Of a stretch of DNA of 64,000 bases, positions 60,501-64,000 are shown piece by piece. Origin of the DNA: Oxytricha trifallax (lineage: Eukaryota; Ciliophora; Spirotrichea; Sporadotrichida; Oxytrichidae); contig ARYC01017078.1 of assembly GCA_000711775.1 (NCBI GenBank), forward strand, positions 1-64,000, given 5' to 3'. Each line of letters opens with the position of its first letter. The stretch's first letter is position 1. Position numbers and translations under genes: made by a program. The notes under the pieces were generated by a model, which worked only from the letters and a program-made list of their open reading frames with translations, was not told where the DNA came from and did not search any database.

Positions 60501-63500
60501 GATCGAATCAAGAGATATCGATAAAATAGCTGAAAAAGCTGTTGATTAGTGTGAGAATTTAATGGTTTAAAGATTAACTGAACTTTACCTTTTAATTGAG
60601 GAATAGAAATTTCAAGAGAACGATAAAAAATAGTAGAAAAAGTTGTTTTAGATGAACTAAACGTTTTAGAATGACTCTTAAAAAATTAAAGTAATCAAGA
60701 AGAAAAATTTTAAGAGAGTTGATCTAAATTAAACCTAGCAAGCCTAACCTACTCATAAAGAGGACTTGAATAGAACAAAAACTGCTGCAGATACAATCAG
60801 AAAGCCTACCTAACTAAAAGACATAAAAATAAAGGATATGCTTGACATTGAATTCTTTGAAAAGTGCTTTTTTGGCAAGAAATTAGTGATCAAAGATAAA
60901 GTAGTTTTTAGAGTGTATGCGAATGAACTGTTAGAATTGGTGAAAGCAAACTTAAGTAAAGATTTATTATTAAATTAGAAAGTTAATTGCTAGGTGGTAC
61001 CAACCACTTGGGACTTTCTGATAGAGCTTTCTACTACACTAAGGCCTATCGAGGGCAGGTAGGGGGTTGCTGGGCGCAACGCATGAGGGACCAGTCGGCG
61101 GGGTTCAATCTGTCAGCGTACACTCTTCGAGTGAGCTGGATCCTAAGATTTCCCTGCATTAGATGAGTCTACTGGCTTGAGTTCAGTTTCCTAGGTAATA
61201 GGGAGCAGGATGAAGGTACGCTCTGCCTTCAAAAATGAGAAGACGAAAACCATTGAAGCCAACGATAAGGATTTTTCTCCCACACCGGGTTAGGGTGCTG
61301 AAGCTACCACAGCGAAAGGATAGGGATTACGTTTCCCAGCAGCGGTGGGACCGGTAAGCGTTTTTCTCCATCTTCTGTCACTCTGGTAGGATCCTACGAG
61401 CTCTGTCCTCCATGGTGAAAACCCGGTTGACATCTTGATTTAAGGTGAAGACTAGGTGATAGCAAGAATGGTTTTTTCGGAGTTTTCTACTTCACGACTG
61501 CCACGTCACGGAATTTGCCACGTCAACTCATTCAGATACGTCTACGTCACGACTAAGATTGATGGTTTGATTTTAGTATTAAACAGTGATATGTTAAATT
61601 TATTTGATTTTAATCATTAAACACAAGTAAAGATTTAAGGAAAAAGTATAAGATATTCAAGGAACAGAAGAAGTAGATGCTTAAAGCTGGAAAAAGCAAA
61701 GAAAAGTTTAAGAAAAAGCATAACAATTCAAAGTCGCCTACTTTGGATTTTGATCCAAGCGCAGAGTTAAAAGGCTATAAGTTTATAGGCAATATGAGAA
61801 CAACAAAAACACCTGAACCACAAAGAAATGACTAGACTATTGACTTAGATTTAAAAACTACAAATAGCATCTTGAATATACAGCTTCCTAATCAATTAAA
61901 CGTAAAGAAAATTCAAAGGTAAACTGAGGAAAGATTAAAAGAAGAGGACACCAAAATAAATTTCTAGCTAGATTTTAATCCAAAGATCAATTTCTAACCA
62001 GATTAAACAGCAAATTTATCACCAAATATGGATAATAATTCTTAGAACAATATCGGTATTAGAAATCTAATTGCTGACGGAATGTATTTCAGTTCCACTA
62101 CGCTTAACCCAGATTCAAATCAAAATCACTATGCTATGGATGATCAAAGTAAGACAATTAAATCAAGAAAGAAGAGACAACCTAGTCAAATTAGAGTCAA
62201 CAATTTTGAGGCAGAGGAGGGAAGTAAGCGAGCTACATCGAGAATTAATCATTAAGTTACACCACCTAAGAATTCTTAACTTAAAGTTTATTAAAACTTA
62301 GAAACTTAAATCAAAGACATCTTAAAGCATAAAAATTCTGCTATTAAATCAGTTAGAACTAAAAGAAGAATAATTAATAATTCTGAAAGAGTGTCACCAG
62401 CTATGTCGCCTCGAGAAAGTCAAGGAGATTTACCTTATATTTACTATCAAAATTCAGGATCAAACTTTTATAATAAACAAGATTTCTCTTTAAAAGTTTC
62501 CATTTTATTCATATTATAAGTAAATCCCTAGTCTATGTATCAAGGAGGCATCACACCTCTAGCACTTAAAAAGTAAAATAAATCTTCAAATGCTCATCAA
62601 GTAATGAATCAAACAGTTAATATAAATCGTTTGAGTTAACTCCAATATGATGAACAGTTCAAATCAAACGAGATAACTCGTTAGACACCTGATTCTCAAG
62701 CTTTCAGAGTACGATAAGGAAATCTTCGATCACACACTCCAATTTCTCCAAATATGACTATTTCAAATACCAACGATTATTCCTCATAAAATTCAGGCAA
62801 TCCCAACTCACTACACCTCAATGCTATGGATATTTAAGCTCAATACAGGCAGTATAAGTAGCTTAATGAGCAAGATATTATTGCGATAAGTACACCAAAG
62901 CAGAGGATCAATAATATTATTGAGAATGCAAGGAAATACGTAAGGATTGGAGATGAAATTGGTAGACCTCAACATGTTAGTTTTGGAGCAAGCTTAAATC
63001 AAAGAGATTCTAGTATCCTCAAATTAATTATAAATGCTTTTTAGTTTGGAAGGAAACTCACTTTAAATTTAATTATTAATCTTGTCATGCAATACCAAGA
63101 AGTATTCTAGGCCAAATTAAAACTTCAAGCCCCCAGAATTAAAGGCCTAAAACTATAGCAAAGTAGAGCCTTTTATCAAAGAATTCTTGACAGCAAAATA
63201 AATGCAAAAAGTTAGCAATAACTACAAAATGCAAACTCGCACAAAATCAAAGCAAAGAGTAAGAAAAGACTTAACTCTTGAAGAAGAAATTTTAATGAAT
63301 TAAGCTAAGCAAATGAGCTAAACTTTCTATGCAAATACCACCTAGAATTCACCTTAAAACTCAATTATGGGGCTTAATAGCTTCTAACAGCAGGTTATGA
63401 TGCAGGGATAGGATAATGTCAGCATGATTGATTAGTATCAAGATGTTAAGAGACAAATTAAGGCTTAGAAGCGTATAATCACTCTACATGAAAAATAATG

Positions 63501-63501
63501 A
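57592..63501 (+). CDS. Very large Q-rich coiled-coil protein, unknown function
   Basis: ATG 57592 (MTNIYQMMNTMQDTNN) to TGA 63499-63501, with an intron from 57942 and at least three IESs with pointers. The predicted product is roughly 1600-1700 aa. Segments: low-complexity Asn/Gln start; KPTFKRGPTVFLSRRQST; an acidic helical part (EQHLKIIQDQEDLSLQAIEA); long coiled coils near 59.5-59.9 kb (KLQLEKTRLLEEQEKINQD; RLEKMQEDILFQQSQ); a better-folded stretch near 60.35-60.9 kb (ILKEVFDELYNWDVEELKQD, DIEFFEKCFFGKKLVIKDK); basic linkers (KKKHNNSKSPTLDFDPSAE); and a C terminus ending RIITLHEKQ. Codons TAA and TAG are used very often as Gln. A small unresolved frame step lies at 63.02-63.09 kb. A cytoskeletal or scaffold role is a guess from composition. 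Confidence 0.7.
58379..58435 (+). other. IES with AAATGTG pointers
   Basis: The pointer is at 58379-58385 and 58429-58435. Keeping one copy joins YIFHIKIPPK to NVIMEQDQEDTHQ in frame and removes an in-frame TGA. The unit is 50 bp. Confidence 0.8.
59405..59485 (+). other. IES with TTATAAA pointers
   Basis: The pointer is at 59405-59411 and 59479-59485. Keeping one copy gives KEYNLQ-SDKMERKTEKLL in frame across a 74-bp unit. Confidence 0.78.
60954..61637 (+). other. IES with 13-bp pointers carrying a GC-rich insert
   Basis: AAGTAAAGATTTA is at 60954-60966 and 61625-61637. Keeping one copy joins ELVKANLSKDL to RKKYKIFKEQKKQ in frame. The 671-bp unit is much longer than the other IESs of the gene because it contains the block at 60990-61560. 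Confidence 0.88.
60990..61560. other. GC-rich block of unknown nature inside an IES
   Basis: About 570 bp with roughly balanced base composition and many CpG dinucleotides, in DNA that is otherwise about three-quarters A+T. Its edges are sharp on both sides. It has a GGTTCAATC sequence like a polymerase III B box at 61117, several short hairpins, and repeated CACGTCA/ACGTCAC words near its right end (about 61500-61550). Forward frames stay open for long stretches in the ciliate code (for example MKVRSAFKNEKTKTIEAND...), but this is expected when TGA is the only stop. I recognise no rRNA, tRNA, SRP RNA or transposase. Confidence 0.7.
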
Positions 63502-64000
63502 ATTTTTAATTATTTATTGATAAGTTATTATACTCAAATATATTTAAATTCTATTAAATAATTATTTTTATAATGAATTTAAACTTTTATTTAAATTCAC
63601 TATAATACATGGGAGATGGGGCATAAAACATATTTCAATAAAATATAATCATTTACAACATAAAATCTAAGTAATTATTCAATGAAATACAAAAGAATTA
63701 AATATGATTAAACACTAAAATTTAAACAATTCAATTTAAAAATAGCAAATGATTAAATTATAATTATAAGTAGAATCAGTCCATTATAGTCTAAAATTTA
63801 TTTATGTCTCTGGTTAAAATTAAATCAATTCTAGAATGTTGATTAGCTCTTTCAGCTGCAACATAAATTTATGAAACATAGCTATTAATTATAATTATAT
63901 TTTTTCAACATAAATAATAAAAATTTCTAAATTTTATTGGAGAATTAAGAATTTTTAATTAGGTGTATATGCAAAAAATTGAAAAAAGTTTCCATATTCT
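63502..64000. other. AT-rich 3' flank, nothing recognised
   Basis: Downstream of the large coiled-coil gene. No motif or repeat was identified before the window end. Confidence 0.4.

Noticed and set aside
61110-61130. GGTTCAATC as a tRNA gene B box
   Set aside because: No cloverleaf, acceptor stem or convincing A box was found at the right spacing, so a tRNA gene is not supported. It is kept only as a hint for a polymerase III retroposon.
1-64000. CRISPR arrays, rRNA operons, bacterial-type operons
   Set aside because: Eukaryotic introns, the ciliate genetic code and telomere-bearing transposons rule out a prokaryotic reading, and no regular spacer arrays or rRNA were seen.

Overview
The window looks like germline (micronuclear, MIC) DNA of a hypotrich ciliate close to Oxytricha, Sterkiella or Stylonychia. 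Four lines of evidence support this. (1) The sequence is very AT-rich, and its genes read through only if TAA and TAG mean glutamine and TGA is the sole stop. (2) Telomere-bearing element (TBE) transposons are present, ending in hypotrich telomere repeats (G4T4/C4A4); one copy of 4152 bp carries all three TBE genes open and has an AAT target duplication. (3) Several genes are interrupted by short segments bounded by exact direct repeats of 6-13 bp that restore the frame when one copy is kept. These are MDS/IES pointers. (4) One gene, a cyclin, is scrambled: an 80-bp piece lies inverted about 1 kb from its neighbours. All calls were made by reading the sequence by hand. Exon edges are approximate unless exact positions are given.

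Layout. Bases 1-36.7 kb are mostly germline-limited: TBE pieces (1-570, 9685-10.7 kb, 20.9-23.6 kb), a Merlin/ISXO2-like transposon and a MITE nested inside one of them, palindromic foldback elements, small MITEs, long AT-rich stretches, and several ORFs visible only in the ciliate code (398 aa at 1643-2839; EF-hand remnant at 13.75-14.95 kb; RING-like segment at 17.1-18.0 kb; membrane-protein ORF at 25.06-25.6 kb). At 27.6-31.9 kb lies a TBE-like transposon whose third gene encodes a zinc finger plus an MT-A70 adenine-methyltransferase domain instead of the usual zinc finger plus kinase. It keeps TBE gene order and orientation and a 22-kDa-protein homologue. A complete TBE follows at 32561-36712.

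Bases 36.7-63.5 kb are gene-dense and destined for the macronucleus: a tetraspanin 3' part, a Ras-type GTPase with an N-terminal ubiquitin/doublecortin-like domain, a MAP-kinase-kinase-like kinase with an IES inside its catalytic-loop codons, a VTT/TMEM64-type membrane protein, the scrambled cyclin, a short-chain dehydrogenase (HSDL2-like), a small two-helix membrane protein, a DMT/SLC35-like transporter, a Q-rich protein with a foldback element in a non-coding interval, and a very large Q-rich coiled-coil protein. One IES of the last gene holds a GC-rich block of about 570 bp that resembles nothing else in the window.

The genes do not form a pathway. The theme is genome architecture: coding pieces and selfish DNA are interleaved and would be sorted by programmed DNA elimination. 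Most interesting are the methyltransferase-bearing TBE-like element, the inverted cyclin segment, the GC-rich IES insert and the four-copy palindrome family.
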